A stretch of DNA of 64,000 nt from Adenanthera pavonina (taxonomy: Eukaryota > Streptophyta > Magnoliopsida > Fabales > Fabaceae), in NCBI GenBank assembly GCA_026686845.1, contig JAIVEN010000019.1, positions 32,988,501 to 33,052,500 on the forward strand, given 5' to 3'. Below, one piece after another: positions 50,670-64,000 of the stretch. A program made the translations under genes and the position numbers. Numbering within the stretch: the stretch's first letter is position 1; each line of letters opens with the position of its first letter. The notes under the pieces are model-generated. The model saw only the letters and a list, made by a program, of their open reading frames with translations, made no database searches and was not told the origin of the DNA.

Positions 50670-53633
50670 TTAATTAATCTCTTGAGAGGATCGATCTCTT
50701 GATTAAGCTTACACAAAGCGGAGAGAAAGGAGAAGTAAAGCAAGCATATGATGATCCTCAAAAGTAAGATCAGTAACATCCACCAGAATGAGGTACTTTA
50801 TGGTTTCATGACTCACCCCTCAACACGAAAGCATTCGTACTGTATATTCTTCTTCTTATATTTTTGCTTAGTACAGCTAACCCTTTGACAAAGATGATAT
50901 CTATTCATGAAAACATCACATTTTCTAACACTTTTTTTTTAATTAAATAACTAATAGCTAGCCCTAATTCTCTGATATTGACAGGATTTCCAAAATTGCC
51001 ATTTCGGTTTTGGGGATATTTACTAAGAAGAAACAAGAATACCGGCGACCTTGACTTTATCTAAATGCGTAAGTAATATTGTGTCATGATCAGTATTGAT
51101 TAGGATGTGAATTTTATGATTAAATTTATTTATGTGTATTAGGAAGGCTAGCGAGTGGGAATTATATTTTGTGCACGAGCGAGTTGAGTCTCTGTTACAC
51201 TAATTTCCATATTTTCTTTGATCCTGTCCAACCACCTTCACCCATTTCTACCCACCAAAACCTCTCTCATAATCTCACGCTAGTCCAATGGGAACATGAA
51301 CTATCTTGATCTCTTTTATTCATTTTTTTTTATTATCATCAACACTTGTCAACACCCACCGTCATCTCTCAGAATTTTTTAAACTAACCACGTGAGCTTT
51401 TTAATTTCCACTGATCATATGTTTACCATGGTAGATATCAGTATCATATTTAGTTAAACGCGCAAGATTATTTGTACACGTATATGTTACAAATAGTTTA
51501 GCAATTTTACTGATTAATTAAATACACAAGTTTAACATATATGTGAAAATAGAGAAATTGATGGAGACATGAAAGAAGAATTAATAAACCAGTGAAGAAT
51601 GGAAGACTAAAATGCTGAGGCTGGATGGAAGTGCTTTCATGACTTTTTTTTATACTCGTTATTTTCATAGATATAACACTTTTTGTCTAATTTCCTATTT
51701 GAAATGGCGAACCCGACGAATGATATTATTACGAGTGGTTAAAATGGTCACCAACCCACAGGACTGTATATATGTGAGGTAAGCATGTGTGTTGGACCTT
51801 CTTGTTCATTCATCCATCGATCTATGCCTCTACTCTTCCAAGTATCCCAAAATGTCAATCCTAACAAGAACTTTGTGAGCACACATATATCTATATATCT
51901 ATCTGCATGTTTCCTGCTCACTAGGGTTTCTAGAAGTGCATCTTCATGAATCTCTTGCCCCCCACTCTTATCAGAGCTAACTCCAACAACACGTTCATTT
52001 ATTAATTATAGCCATTTTAGCCTAATCCTGAACAAATTAAATAGGGATATTAATTAAATAATATAGTAAAAGTTATAAACAAGATATCAAATCAGAGGCC
52101 GTCTTACATTCAGCTCATGTTGTTGATGTTATTCAGCAATTCCCCTATCCGTCCTTTCTCACTCAGTATGTGTCACCTCCTCCTCCCTTGTTTCTCTCCC
52201 ATATGCACCTCAATCTTCTGATCTCCTCAATTTTCTTGATTCCCGTCTTTTGTGTCTTCGCATAAATATACTCATTGATTACCAAAAAAATAAATAAATA
52301 AATTAGTTATTGATTTTTAACTCACTTGCAATTATTTAATAGAATATTTTTCTGTATATATTTAATAATAATTTGCAATAATATATATATATATATACAT
52401 AGAGTTTTTAGGTTCATAACATTATCAATTGTCATTCAATTATATAAATCCATTTGTATTCCTTTAAATTTGAAAGAACCAAGAACAAACAAAGATTTAA
52501 TTATCTCTTTCATTCAATTCCAAAATTTGATACCAAAAGGGTTCATCGCATATAATAGTAACTGACTACAGAATAAAAATATGTTGAAAGAGTTGCTTTT
52601 ATTAATTTGAACTCCACAACACTCAAATCTTAACTTATAATTATTCATCAAATAAATACATGTGCTGTTTACTTTAAACTTCTAATCAATTAGGTTCAAA
52701 TCTTAGAGAGACAGAGATTGTGTGTGCATTTGAACTGAAAATCTTAGAGTTTATATATCTGAGAGAATTTATTCTATTAAATGCACCAAATTAATGTGAG
52801 GTTAATTGAATTCCTTAAGATTGCTTCTTACAAGATCGATGTACAAGTACAACCCAAAAAAAAACCCTTAAAAATTAGGGTGCCCACATAAATTCTTGGG
52901 AAATTTGGACCGATTGTGAATGTAGCAGGTGTATTAGATAGAGATTAAAAAAAATGGCAAGATCTGAGATGTAGACCTTATACACAACATTTGCCAAGAC
53001 CCAAGAGGGGAAAAGACTCATACACGACAATATTTTTTTTTTTGGGTGGGACAACAAGGTTTTCTTTTGTACGTATGTGTGTAACGTTTGAATGCATGAA
53101 GATCCAATTTGCTTCGCTTTCCGTCGGATGTGTTTAGACATGAGTCTTTTTTTTTTTTTTTTGGGATACACAAGTCAAGAGAAGTGAAAACAAGCAAAGA
53201 AAGATGAGGTACATGAGTATGATCCCACTGGGTGTTCGAGCGCCAGGGTCCCACTATGTCATGCTACCTACCAAGAAGAGAAGGCCCAACTGGGGTGAAG
53301 ACAGAAGCCCACCAGTGAATTGACTAAATAAAACCATAACAAACTCAGAAATTAACAAAGCACTTGGCCATGTCTTCGACCCTTGAAATTCCAACATTTT
53401 TCAAGTGATGAATATGTTACTCCCTTGATTTTGCTATTACCCAGAGGTGAATCCCTTCCGTTAAACTACAAAGTCTAAAGTAATCATAGTGACTTTTTGC
53501 AAATTTTAATATGTATTAAAAGTGAAATTGTGATCATATATAGCTGTCATTTGGCATATCCTTCCTACCTCCCTCTCTCACATTAACATGCGTGATTATT
53601 AATTGGTTAATTATTAGCATATTATGATACGTA
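50670..53633. other. Intergenic region upstream of the NAC gene
   Basis: The first few hundred bases should contain the NAC promoter. The remainder is AT-rich with small simple repeats and poly(T) runs. Frames at 52326-52565 (+) and 52875-53254 (-) look random. No RNA gene is seen. Confidence 0.5.
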
Positions 53634-53869
53634 TTCCTTTCGTCCCAATTTATAAGACCCTTTTGAAAAAGTTACACAGTTAAAATTAGTCAAAATTTTT
53701 AATTTTGTCAAAGAAATTACTATCATTCCAAAAAATATCATTTATTCATTTCATTGACTTTTTTTCTAAAGAGAAAAGAGTTTATTGTAGAGTAAATATT
53801 TATAAAGGGTATACTAAGAAGACAAAAAAAATTTCTTTCGAAAGGGTGTTATAGATTGGAGGGAAGGGG
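53634..53869. mobile_element. Stowaway-like MITE
   Basis: The left end reads TTCCTTTCGTCCCAATTTAT and then AAGACCC. The complement of the right end reads CCCCTTCCCTCCAATCTATA and then ACACCC. The inverted repeat is imperfect, has the CTCCCTCCGTCCCAT-like look of plant Stowaway elements, and is flanked by TA on both sides (53632-53633 and 53870-53871). It is non-coding. Confidence 0.68.
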
Positions 53870-53974
53870 TATCAGGAAGTGCAATGGTTGTACTAGTTAA
53901 GTTTTGAATGAAGAGCAAAAAGTGGAGTTTATTAAAAAGAAAGTAGCACGTGGGTACTGAGAGGATGTGAAATA

Positions 53975-54248
53975 CTTTCTCCCTCTCATATTCTAAGATA
54001 TTTTACATGATAAATTTTTAATTTAATATATAAAATATTTAATATTTTTTTTATTTTATTTGTATCTTTAATTTTTTATTATTTATTATTTATAACTTTA
54101 TAATAATAATAATAATAATAGAATGAGATATTTAATAAAAATAAAATAAAAAATATTAATACTTTTTATATTAATTTTAGATAAAAAAATAATTTTTTAA
54201 TATATATATATATAATTAATATAAAGTATTTTATAATGTATGGGAGGG
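53975..54248. mobile_element. Probable Stowaway-like MITE, decayed
   Basis: The left end CTCCCTCTCATATTCTAAGA and the complement of the right end, CCCTCCCATACATTATAAAA, form an imperfect terminal inverted repeat around very AT-rich DNA with an AAT microsatellite (about 54102-54120). A TA lies at the left edge; the right edge is uncertain. Confidence 0.5.
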
Positions 54249-56938
54249 CACATAGATGTGATTTTTGCAGGGGAATGAGTAATAATTGCATTGATGTTTG
54301 TGAAGAGTGCAAAGCATAAGGTAAGGAGTTGAAAGGATGGATTAGCAATTGTGGTGTGTGTTTTTACCCGGAAATTGATGGTGACGAGGTGGACCCATCT
54401 TCAAAAGTAGTGAACTCTCACCTGACATATTCTCTGCGCCTTTTCTTTTGTTCCTTTCATTCTTCTCCCTTCCCCTGTGCAATTTGGTACTCTCTCCCTC
54501 CCTCCCTCCCTCCCATCTCACAACAACCATGTGTAGTGTACCCCTTTTCCTTTCCTACACCAATATCATTCTCTAATTTCTTTCACTCCTCCACTTGGAT
54601 CTCTTAATCTATGACTCTCATCCTCACACACCCATGCCACTTCAAGCTCAAGTCTTAATTTTTATGCCAGCTATTTGACTGCATGCAGCGTGTCATGATC
54701 AACCATTATATATACGTGTCACCGTGTGTGTGTGAGAATATGTGAAGCTCATTCGATTTTGACTTATGTAATATTATGTCCTTATTGGTGAACTGATCAA
54801 TGCCGACGCCAATTAAATCTCAGGACCTGCTTATGGTTTTCCTTCGTCTTGAGAATCCGACACACACTCCTAGATACGTGTGTGCCTGACTGCTATTTCC
54901 AAAGTTGTGGTCTTTTGACCATTAATTAATCCAAGCTTAGAGATATTTTATACTCCATACTACTGTGAGTATATCACAGGCCATAGGGGACTTGTGTGGT
55001 TAACGTACGTTGGTGGGCACAGCAAAGGAAAGGGATTGAACCCTTTCCTTGTTTTTATATATAACATTACTGATACAGAAGTGGGGACAGTCACGCAAAC
55101 ACGGGATAACAAAGAGTTTCAAACTTTAATTACCCATTTATATCTAATGGTTAAAACACCAATCTTATAATGAAGCACTGTTCGACGGTGTCTATATATA
55201 TATATATAAAAACTGAAACCATCGAAGGGACCAACCAAACAACCAAAACCATTTTTATTTATAAATATAACGATTGCAGGCCAAGCCGTGACTTATAGTA
55301 ACTTGGCTTTGACCATATTTTAACTTGGGATACTGTAATGTTGTTGCAGCCTTCAAACACTTGCGCTGCTAAAACCTTAATTTATTCAACTCTCTACGAT
55401 ACTTACACTCTTTGTTCCCCCATCATTTTGCACAATGCCTACACACTACACCTTTTGTTGTTCCCTCTTTTGGGGTTATTATCCCCAAAACTACAAAGAA
55501 AACAACACTACCTTCAAACCAATGTCAAATTTTGATAATGAAATCCAACGCATTTATTTTCTTTTCTTTTCTTTTTTGGCTGAGCAAATCTAACGTATTT
55601 CTGTCTCACGAAACCATGCTACCTGCATTGAAGTTCAACGCACTTTAACTATTATTTATATATTCTCCCACGTTACGATGCTTATATTAATCTCATCTCA
55701 GATGCCTCATTCTCAATCTTCATCTTTGAGCTCTGCCCCCACCGGCAATAACTCTCCTTCATATAATTCTTCAATTATAGAGCACCCTTACCTGAAAGCA
55801 TAACCTGGTGTTATTTTACCTAATTTTTCGCCCAAAACTATCGTACATAATTACAAATCGTACATTATATACCAGGGCCACCCACACAGCGAGGCAGGCA
55901 CTATCAATTTTATTATTTACTTTATTGATTTTACCCCATGGTGGGCCCAGATGGCGGGCAGCACGGTCAGCTACTTGCGGTCTGTTCAAAGTTCATTATG
56001 GGGCCTGTACCCGTCACTTTCCAAAGAGGCCCATTAGAAAAGCCCACAGCTGGCCTCTTTCCTGGTTTCCTCCATATAAGCATCTCTGCATTTCCGCCCC
56101 TTTCTCTTACCATGTCAAAAAGGCAAAAGCTCTTCTCGGTGCCTCTTCTTTGCCTCTAAAACGGCGAGAGAAAACAGGTCTCAAACATGAAACCTAAAGG
56201 TGAATTCAATAAAGGTATAAGCATTCAAGAAACCCATACCCTCAGTCACAGTTTCTTTTTATCTTTCTTATGCATACATAAGCCTTTTTCCCTTGTAATT
56301 ATGTCTGCTAGATATTCATTTTGAAGGTATATTTTATTAGGCATTTCTCTATGAGGCTTGACCAGTGTATATACTATATATGTATGTAAGATGATATTTC
56401 TGCGTTCTTTAACAGTACTGTATATAGTGTAAAGCTGGTTAGCTTCTGTTTCTGCCAATTAATATATAAATATTTGTGTGGGCTAGCCAAAATAAAAGTA
56501 TATGTAATAGATCCATGATATATATGCAGGTGGCAATGAGTGGTATATGATGAGCAGGCGGTTGAAGCTGAAGGGTTTGAGAATTGGGATGCGTAGCCAA
56601 AAGGAAGCCAACAGTGACAGTGGAATGTTGGCTGCTGCAGCTTCATTATTCTAAATATGGGTGCTATCCTACCTGAGCTTTCAAATCTTATCACACTGCT
56701 ACCATATTCCCTTCATCTAATTTCTACTACATTCTCGTCCAGTCCTTTTCTCTTCTTGACCTTGTAAGACCTTTTCTTGACCTTGTAAGACCCACCCCTT
56801 TCTCCCCTCCATTTGCTTTTGCTGCTTCCAAGGACTCTATCTCACAATCTAGTGATATAGAGTTCCATCTCTGCCCTTCCCCCTTCCCCCTCTAATCCTC
56901 TTCTGCTTCCTTTTCTATCCCTCCTGAGCTCTACTTAC
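54249..56938. other. Intergenic region, no gene seen
   Basis: It contains a TCCC run near 54497-54513, AT microsatellites (about 55193-55207) and a duplication of about 20 bp, TTGACCTTGTAAGACC, near 56756-56791. Frames at 55808-56197 and 56374-56694 have no domain. Nothing supports a gene. Confidence 0.45.
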
Positions 56939-59900
56939 CACTACTACAGAATTGGGGTTTAGGAACGCACTTTCTGTAACGTTTATTGAAAAAACGTGAT
57001 AAAAAAGGATAACGGGAACATGTTTTTAGGAAACGTGCCAGAAATTTGATCTTCGGGAACGTTTTCTCAAGAAAGCGTTTCCGAAAGATGACCACTTGGC
57101 AGGCTTCGTTCCGTGGAAGACATTCAGGAACGTTTAATTGAGTAAACGTTCCCGAAAAATTACCTGATTCAGTCACGCTACGTAAAATTAAACGTTCCTG
57201 GTTTTTTTTTTTTTAAATTTAACTTAAACATTAAGCAGAGGAGTCGAATCTAGGTCACAGCTCTCCCTTCCCATTGACTCTTCTGCTCGCGGCTCTTTCC
57301 CTTCCCCCTTTGCAACTCTCCGTCGGCATCTCTGTCGGCAATTCGACACCAGCTTTTTCTACTCAACGCGAGTTCGGCTTCCAACACAATTTTAGCCCCA
57401 TCCCCCTCTTTTCACCCTCCTTTACTGGTGCAACTTCACTAGACTCCATGGCCAACGACTCCAGTCCTTTCCCACCATCGGCGAACCCCCAGCTGAGGTC
57501 GTTCCCATCTTCGCAGCGAAACAAGGCTCTCTTGCTTTTTATCTCTGTACGCCTCCATCTTCGGGAATTAATTTGGTAGCAGCCACAACTCTTTTCCTCC
57601 TTGGTGAGTTTGATTTCTCCTCTACTTCTTCTAATATTCTGGAAATAGGAAATAGAAAGCTTGTTCTCCCTCTGATGCCTACCATTTGCTTGATTTTTAC
57701 AATTTTCTATTTTCAATTCTTGTTTACTTTTGTTTTTTTTCACTCAAAATCCTCTATTGATCCATGTGAATCTGTATTAAATTGATTACTGTGTCATCAG
57801 AATTGAAAACGGATGGCTTAAGGTCTTCAGAATTGTATATTTTACTATTATATAATAAAGAGGAAATGTGATGTATATGGAAGCATAGCAAAATTATAAT
57901 TTGTAACAAAGGGATCCATGCATTTTGAAAAGCTATTGAGAATAAAAGTGTTTGCTTGAATAATGCGATAATAGATGAGTGTTGAAGGAAGCATGTGGTG
58001 TCACTTCCTAGTTTCTACCTTCCCTGAATATTTAAGCGTGATTCATAGTGTTTTGGCATCGTGTTCAATCTCTCCTATTGCCTTATCTATGATATGTATC
58101 CAAGAAATTATCTCTACTTCTTTTTTTTTTAGAAAGCATCATTCTGTTGTCTTTTATCAGTTAGAAGATACATACCTAGTTGAGTTTTTGAAATTTCTAC
58201 CAATGAAAGCAAGCCATTTAATTATCCTCATGTCCATATATCATCATTCTTTAATATTTTCTTAGTTTAAATGAGATGGAATATATTAAAATTGATCTTA
58301 AATGTATTCACAAGATTTATCCATATCTTTTTCTATTTACTTTGCCTCTTAATCTTATCACTAGTTTTGTAGCAATGGGTAGATGGAGCTTTGAAATCTC
58401 ATACGCACAAATATGATGAAGCTCTTGCTTTTGATCACCAAAAAAAGTTTAAGGAACTAAGAGGGAAATGCTGTGAATGGAGAACCTAGGATATGAGCTT
58501 TGGAATGCCTACAAGTATTTTTTATTTCGGTAGGTTTAAAGCAAAAGGCTGTACCTTTTGAAATGAAATAAGTCAGTCATTTATTTTGTACCTTTTGAAA
58601 TGTATGACATTTCTGAACGAATGAAACTGAATTTTTACTTGCTGGCCCTACTAAATAAACTGAAATTGGTTTTTGTTAATTTGCTTTGAGTTTGCTGTAA
58701 GTTTACTATAATTTTCTGTGAGTTTGCTGGACCTCCAATGTGTATGAAGTATACTTTTCGTCTTTATCACCTTTTGAATACACCGATGACTTTTTACAAC
58801 TACAAAGAATTTGGATTCTTATGGAGTCTAACTAATAAATTCTTTAGTAATGTTAATGTATTTGGGGTATAGCTATAACTGATTTTTCACACAGGTGGGA
58901 AAAGGTTTGTCGAAGGATGAGAAGGCACAGAAACTAGCCCAACAACCTTGGCTTGAAGTTGTAAGTCCAAATAATCCAATTCTCATACAATTCTCTTGAT
59001 TGCACTTTCGTTTGTGTGTGTGTGTGTGTGTTTTGTTTTTTTTTTGTGTGCAGATATTTTTCTCATTTTTGGTTAAACACTTAAAGTTACCCAGTAATGA
59101 TGATGATAACAAATGGATACTGTAATTGTGGCCCCTCGTGAGCTGGTACCAATCACATGTCACTAGTGCTGTGTCTACAGAAAAAGTGACTCCACTTGTG
59201 TGGGACTTGTGACTTATGATAGAGCACCCATAATATATATATATATATATAGAACTACTCTTATTTAAGTTTAGTAATACCCAAATTTGATTCAATAGTA
59301 TTGTATATAATATAATTCTAAAAAAAATAATAAGGGACTCTATGGAGGTTGTGAGGAATTTTGTGGACACTTTTCTGATTATTCTTTTGGCTATTGTCTT
59401 CTTGTTCTATTGTTAGTGTTTAATTTTCTAGTCTTAGTTTAGTGTTGATTAAAGCTCTGTACTTCCCTAATTTTCATGAGTTGAGTTATTTTCTTTGGGG
59501 GATTGAAAACTACCCTTTACTCACAATAAATATTAATCTTTTCTGGGATACAAAAGGTAAAGAATGTATCCATCTCAACTAAAAATGTTATAATTGACCC
59601 CCTCAACTACTTGCTTAAGGAATGAAAGCCCCTAATACTTATGTTAACATGAGTTATTAGTTGAATTGATAATATATTTGGGGATATTCGATATCCTAGC
59701 TGTTATTTGTGTCTTCTTGTGTATTTTTTTAGGGCAACCATTACAAAATTGTTTTGGGTCTTAACCATTAGAAATTATTATATCGTTACTTCCTTAACCC
59801 AGTACTATTTTAATTAGGAGTACATGGACAACCCATTATCTGTTAGATGTTAGCAGAGAAGGTAGATACATTAACAAAAGCCATGGAAGTTAAGGCCAAG

Positions 59901-61137
59901 CAAATGGGTAGAGAAGTAGTTGTCATGGAGAAGGAGGTAGCAGCTATGCATGTGGAGGAAGAACAAGAGAATAGCAAAGTGGTTTGGTAATGCAAAGGGC
60001 CTTGTAAATATGCATAGCATAAGTGATGTGTGGAAGGTACTCATTTAGAACCTTCTCTTGTCTGATTCATGCTTGAAGTTTTAGTTACGCTCATTTTTTT
60101 AATAGAATTTTGTATCTTGGTTTTTTAGCTATTCATCTTCTCACCATTATATTTGCATGTTCTTTATATTTTAGTGTGGTTTAACTATAATTAATATAGT
60201 ATTAATTGCTTGAAAATTAAATTGAGTGCTCGTATAAATGCACTGATTCACATATATGACTGAATTTTGGGTTTGAATCTTTTTATCACTGTTATGTTGA
60301 TTCTCTCCTTTAACAACCCCCATCTATTGTCCTGTATTTTTTTATCACTGTTATATTTCATTTTGCAGTCTAGGAATATGTCCTTAAGCTCTTTCTTATT
60401 ATGTGGGTTTTTAAATTTCACCAAATTCATTTAACTACATTTTATTATACGTGATGTTTCATTTTATAGCACTTCTCATATTCTTATTGTGTTCCCTACT
60501 CCAAAGAAGATATATATGAAATCATAGAAGAGATGACAAAATGTTTTAAAAGAATGTAATTTATATATTATTTATCATATTGAAATATTATTTGGAGATA
60601 ATTTGTAGTGCCAAAATATGTTTTTGTTATAAGTGATATGGAAGTTGATATTGATTGATTAATATTAATGGATTAGAATCTTTTAGCTAAAGTGTGTTTG
60701 TATAAAATGGCTGGATTTAGGAATTGTTGACATGGTTGGATTATTTGGTTTCTGGATTGTGGGATTGCTGGAATGATTGAGAAAGGACAGAAAGCAGAAA
60801 AAAAACGGAAATCTTTTATTTTTTCAAAAAAAGAGAGCTTTAGGAACGTTTATACAATAAACGTTCATGAAGACTATATTTCGGAACGATTTTCACTAGG
60901 AAACGTTCTCCAATACCATTGTGTGGGGAACGCTTCTCACCAAAAATCGTCCCGCAAGACTGGTTTTCATGAACGCTTTGTAGTAGAAATCGTTCCTGAA
61001 AACTAGTTTTTGGGCACGATTCTAACCAAAAAGCAAATGTTCCCAAATCTTTTGGGAACAGTCACATATAGGACGCGTCAAAAGCGTTCCAGAAGTTAAA
61101 AAACAAACGTTCCAAAACCTCATTTATGTAGTAGTGT
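56939..61137. mobile_element. Non-autonomous CACTA (En/Spm) transposon
   Basis: The left end is CACTACTACAGAATTGGGG; the right end is CATTTATGTAGTAGTG, whose complement starts CACTACTACATAAATG. A 3-bp duplication TAC flanks both sides (56936-56938 and 61138-61140), as the superfamily produces. Both subterminal zones (about 56.96-57.20 and 60.84-61.12 kb) are packed with direct and inverted copies of GGAACGTTT-like motifs, the usual transposase-binding arrays. The 4.2-kb interior lacks a transposase. Two short exon-like stretches remain: GKGLSKDEKAQKLAQQPW near 58900 before a GTAAGT donor, and a Lys/Glu-rich coiled-coil from about 59848 ending SKVVW. They may be transposase remnants or captured fragments. 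Confidence 0.92.
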
Positions 61138-62568
61138 ACTTAGCCTACCTAGTCTACACCTCACGGATATATGCTATCATAGATACTCACCCAACAAGAA
61201 TAAAATTTCACGTGTTTATTTTATATATATGTATTTTTGAAGTAGTTGCCAAGTATTCAAACAATATGGCAACTACTTTTTCTTTTCGAGTTCGCTCATT
61301 CATATGTAACAAATTAACATATGGTACGTTGCATTATGTTATGACATATGATGGATGAGAAGGAAGACCTTGAGTGAAACTAGAATGAAATAATGTAAGT
61401 TCTTGCGGTGAAATGTAAGCATTTGGAGGACGTAAAATGGGGTGGTCCGGTATGGCGGTAGGTTGGTGAAAGTGTGAAGAATATTAATAAATTAATAGGT
61501 TGTCTGTAGTGGGAGAATGGTTTAGTTCAAAAGCCAAGTGTGAATGTTATTGTCAAGGCAATCAATTTGGGTTTGGAGGATAGTGTGCAAAATATTTAAG
61601 TGTGTAGCAGTAGCAGGCATCAGTTTCGTTGTTTTGTGTCTTCTCTTGGCCAAGAGAGTACGTGCGCAACATTATTCACCCGTTATTCTCTTACATCTCG
61701 TCAGCTTTGCTTTCAGTCTCCCTCGTGACACCTCTTCTCTTCTCTTCTCTTGTACAATTATCTACTGTATTATAAATTATTCTTTGTCTCATTTCTCTGC
61801 TCAAATTAATAATTTTAAATTCTGTCCCTAACTACATATCTTTTGACATTTTTTCACCATATGATGCTAATCCTCGATAGGGTTTATTTAATTTTTTTTT
61901 GGTCTGATTAACCATGTGTTGGAATCAGGAAAACGATATACTTTGGAGATGGATTTACTTCATTCAACAAGATAATAGACAGAGGGAGTTTCTCAAAACA
62001 TATATATTAAACTTCAATTCTCACAATCATGTCATAATTAATAAATTAAATTTAAAATTTAAAATTTCATTTTTAATTGCTCAAAATTTTAATCCTTCAT
62101 ATATAGGGTTGATTTATTTGTTGTCTGATTAGCCAAATGTTGGAATCAGGAAATTAAATGATATACTTAGGAGATGGACTTACTATATTCAACCAGATAA
62201 TAGAAAGAGGGTTCTCTAAACATATATTCTAAACTTCCAATTCTCACAAAGTCACTCTTCTCACTGTTCACCATGCATACTAGCTCTAAGATACATAGCC
62301 TATTTATACTAATTTTCATGACCTTTAAACTACCTCCTATTTAATTGAGCATAATTACTAAAATCCATATGAATCATACATTTTTATTACTTCCGTTTCT
62401 TTCTTTTTAATTGTCCACTTTCAGAAAAATATTTTGTTTTTATTTATATATCCTTTTAAACATTCAAAACAAAATTATTATTGTTCCAATTATACCTTTA
62501 TTTATTATTTTAAAAGCTAAAAATAATATTAATTATTCTTTTTATTTGTCTATTTATTTAAGGACATA
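61138..62568. other. Intergenic region with a local duplication
   Basis: Two diverged copies of a segment of about 110 bp lie near 61900-62010 and 62125-62250; both contain TGTTGGAATCAGGAAA, then GGAGATGGA, and later CATATAT and ACTTC. No gene is supported. Confidence 0.5.
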
Positions 62569-62830
62569 CTCCCCTCGTCCCATATTATAAGGCAATATAA
62601 GGGATTTTTCTTGTTCTGTAATATAAGACAACATGTAGTGATTTGTCATTTTTTCTCATCATTTATTATATTATCAGTATTGTAATTTGTACTATATTTA
62701 ATGAAAGCAGTATAATTAATAGGAGTAAAATTGAAAATTATGATTTTTTTTATAAATTTAAAAATGTAATAAAAATTTCTTAATATGTATGAAATATCTC
62801 ATATTACTTTATAATATGGGATGAAGGGAG
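62569..62830. mobile_element. Stowaway MITE (Tc1/mariner type)
   Basis: The left end CTCCCCTCGTCCCATATTAT and the complement of the right end, CTCCCTTCATCCCATATTAT, form a strong terminal inverted repeat. TA dinucleotides flank both ends (62567-62568 and 62831-62832), the duplication made by mariner transposases. The 262-bp length and CTCCCTCCGTCCCAT-like ends fit the plant Stowaway group. It is non-coding. Confidence 0.88.
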
Positions 62831-64000
62831 TATATTAAAAAGTTTAAGAAGAATTTTAACATACTAATTATATTTCTTAATTTATATATTAAAACTTTAA
62901 AAGACAGATGAAAAGAAATGAAGGAAGTAAATACATAAAATTCACACATATATAAAGCTAATAAACTTATTTCAGAAGTACTATAACACTAATTAATATT
63001 ATATACAAACCTAATATTATTTAAATTTATTATTCCCTACAACATATAATCATATAATAACAAAGTTTATAAAATAAATCAAAGAAATAGTTATGCTTAT
63101 TGCTAGTGGAAGACTGAGGACCTTGAGTTAGTGGGACGACTTGATTTGGAGGAGATTTAATCTGAAAGTCTTTCAACTCTCTTCCTTATTGATTTGAATT
63201 TTAGAAAAATAAAATATTTTTTAAAAATTATTTGAGGATTTTAATTTGTTAGACTCCCCTATAGATCACTTTAATTTTATGTTTATTAGACTTAATAAAA
63301 TCCTCACAAAAATTTTTAACTTTGTACCCAAAAAAAATTTGAACTCAAATATATTTAAAAGTTGAACCTAGTAAGATTAATATTAGGATCAATAATGTTA
63401 AAATACTAAAACTTAAAATTATTTACATTGAAGGGTGGTAATTGACCCCTAAATTGTATATAGGTCCGCCACTTGCTTATTGCTCAATCATCATTCTAAT
63501 ATTATTACAATTCATAAAACATAGATTTGCCTAGCTATACTTTTTTCTTTCTGGCTGCCTTGACTATTATATTTGTCTACACAGGCATCAATTTTTTCTT
63601 GTGAGTACATTGCATTTTTCATGTAATGAAACTTTCATTTGGTTCTGATCTATCCACTCTTGTAGTGGAAGACAAGAGTTCTGCTGCTTGTACCTTTAAA
63701 TATACCTTTGTACACGTTACACAAAACACAACGACAAAATAATAGGGCTAAAAGTTTTTCACTTAAAATGACAATACGCACTGATGAGTACTCCCAAAAT
63801 TTTTAGTTTCATTTTTAATTTAAAAAAATAATAATAAAGATGATATCCCCTGCTCTTACATAGCAGATTGCTGTTTAAAGCCTTTTTTTTCCCCTCAACT
63901 CGCAACAAAACTAGAAGGCCCACATTCATTGTTTTTGATAAAATGGATTATCGATTGATTTCCGATCGAAGAGAGGGAGAGAGTGTGTGCGCTGCAAAAT
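62831..64000. other. AT-rich intergenic DNA to the window edge
   Basis: No gene or bounded repeat is seen. A GAGAGGGAGAGAG purine run near the end (63969-63984) could be the start of another gene's leader, but the window stops there. Confidence 0.4.

Noticed and set aside
57274..57579. 101-residue frame inside the CACTA element
   Set aside because: Low-complexity Ser/Pro/Leu composition, no domain and lying in a non-autonomous element; kept only as interior content.
1..64000. CRISPR arrays, rRNA, tRNA or a new multi-gene system
   Set aside because: No regularly spaced repeats, no cloverleaf with T-loop signature and no cluster of unknown co-oriented genes; all credible genes belong to known plant families.

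Overview
This window is nuclear DNA of a eudicot plant. The evidence is an AT-rich sequence, genes cut by many short GT-AG introns, plant-only gene families (R2R3-MYB, BEE-type bHLH, NAC, CRM-domain, VQ, DUF639, SMP/C2 tethers), and intergenic DNA full of plant-type LINE, CACTA, hAT-like and Stowaway-like elements. I rebuilt seven gene models by hand from reading frames and splice sites. Six keep phase through every intron; the VQ gene is damaged.

Layout. 1.85-2.99 kb (-): subgroup-20 R2R3-MYB of the MYB62/MYB116 type. 9.48-11.07 kb (+): bHLH factor of the BEE3/CESTA type. 12-15.1 kb: LTR fragment plus two nested MITE-like elements. 16.5-21.5 kb (+): DUF639 membrane protein. 22.75-23.18 kb (-): small VQ-motif gene with an unclear start and an apparent frameshift. 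25.1 kb: hAT-like MITE. 27.3-33.7 kb (+): NTMC2T3-type SMP plus three-C2 membrane tether with a likely C-terminal frameshift. 34.9-39.7 kb (+): three-CRM-domain plastid RNA-splicing factor of the EMB1865 type. 39.8-40.6 kb: isolated LINE RNase H fragment. 41.9-48.25 kb (-): full-length but dead LINE bounded by a 19-bp target-site duplication, with a MITE-like insertion in ORF2. 48.7-50.7 kb (-): NAC factor of the NAC058 type. 50.7-64 kb: no gene I can support; it holds three Stowaway-like MITEs and a 4.2-kb non-autonomous CACTA element with perfect boundaries.

Gene order is informative. From memory, CESTA and MYB116 are neighbours in Arabidopsis (At1g25330, At1g25340), and DUF639, VQ18, NTMC2T3, EMB1865 and NAC058 follow each other at At3g18350-At3g18400. 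The window therefore joins two conserved blocks that lie apart in Arabidopsis. I see no shared pathway; the genes are independent plant loci held in old synteny. I found no CRISPR array, tRNA, rRNA or clearly undescribed system. The most unusual observations are the two apparent frameshifts in conserved genes and the well-bounded transposon insertions.
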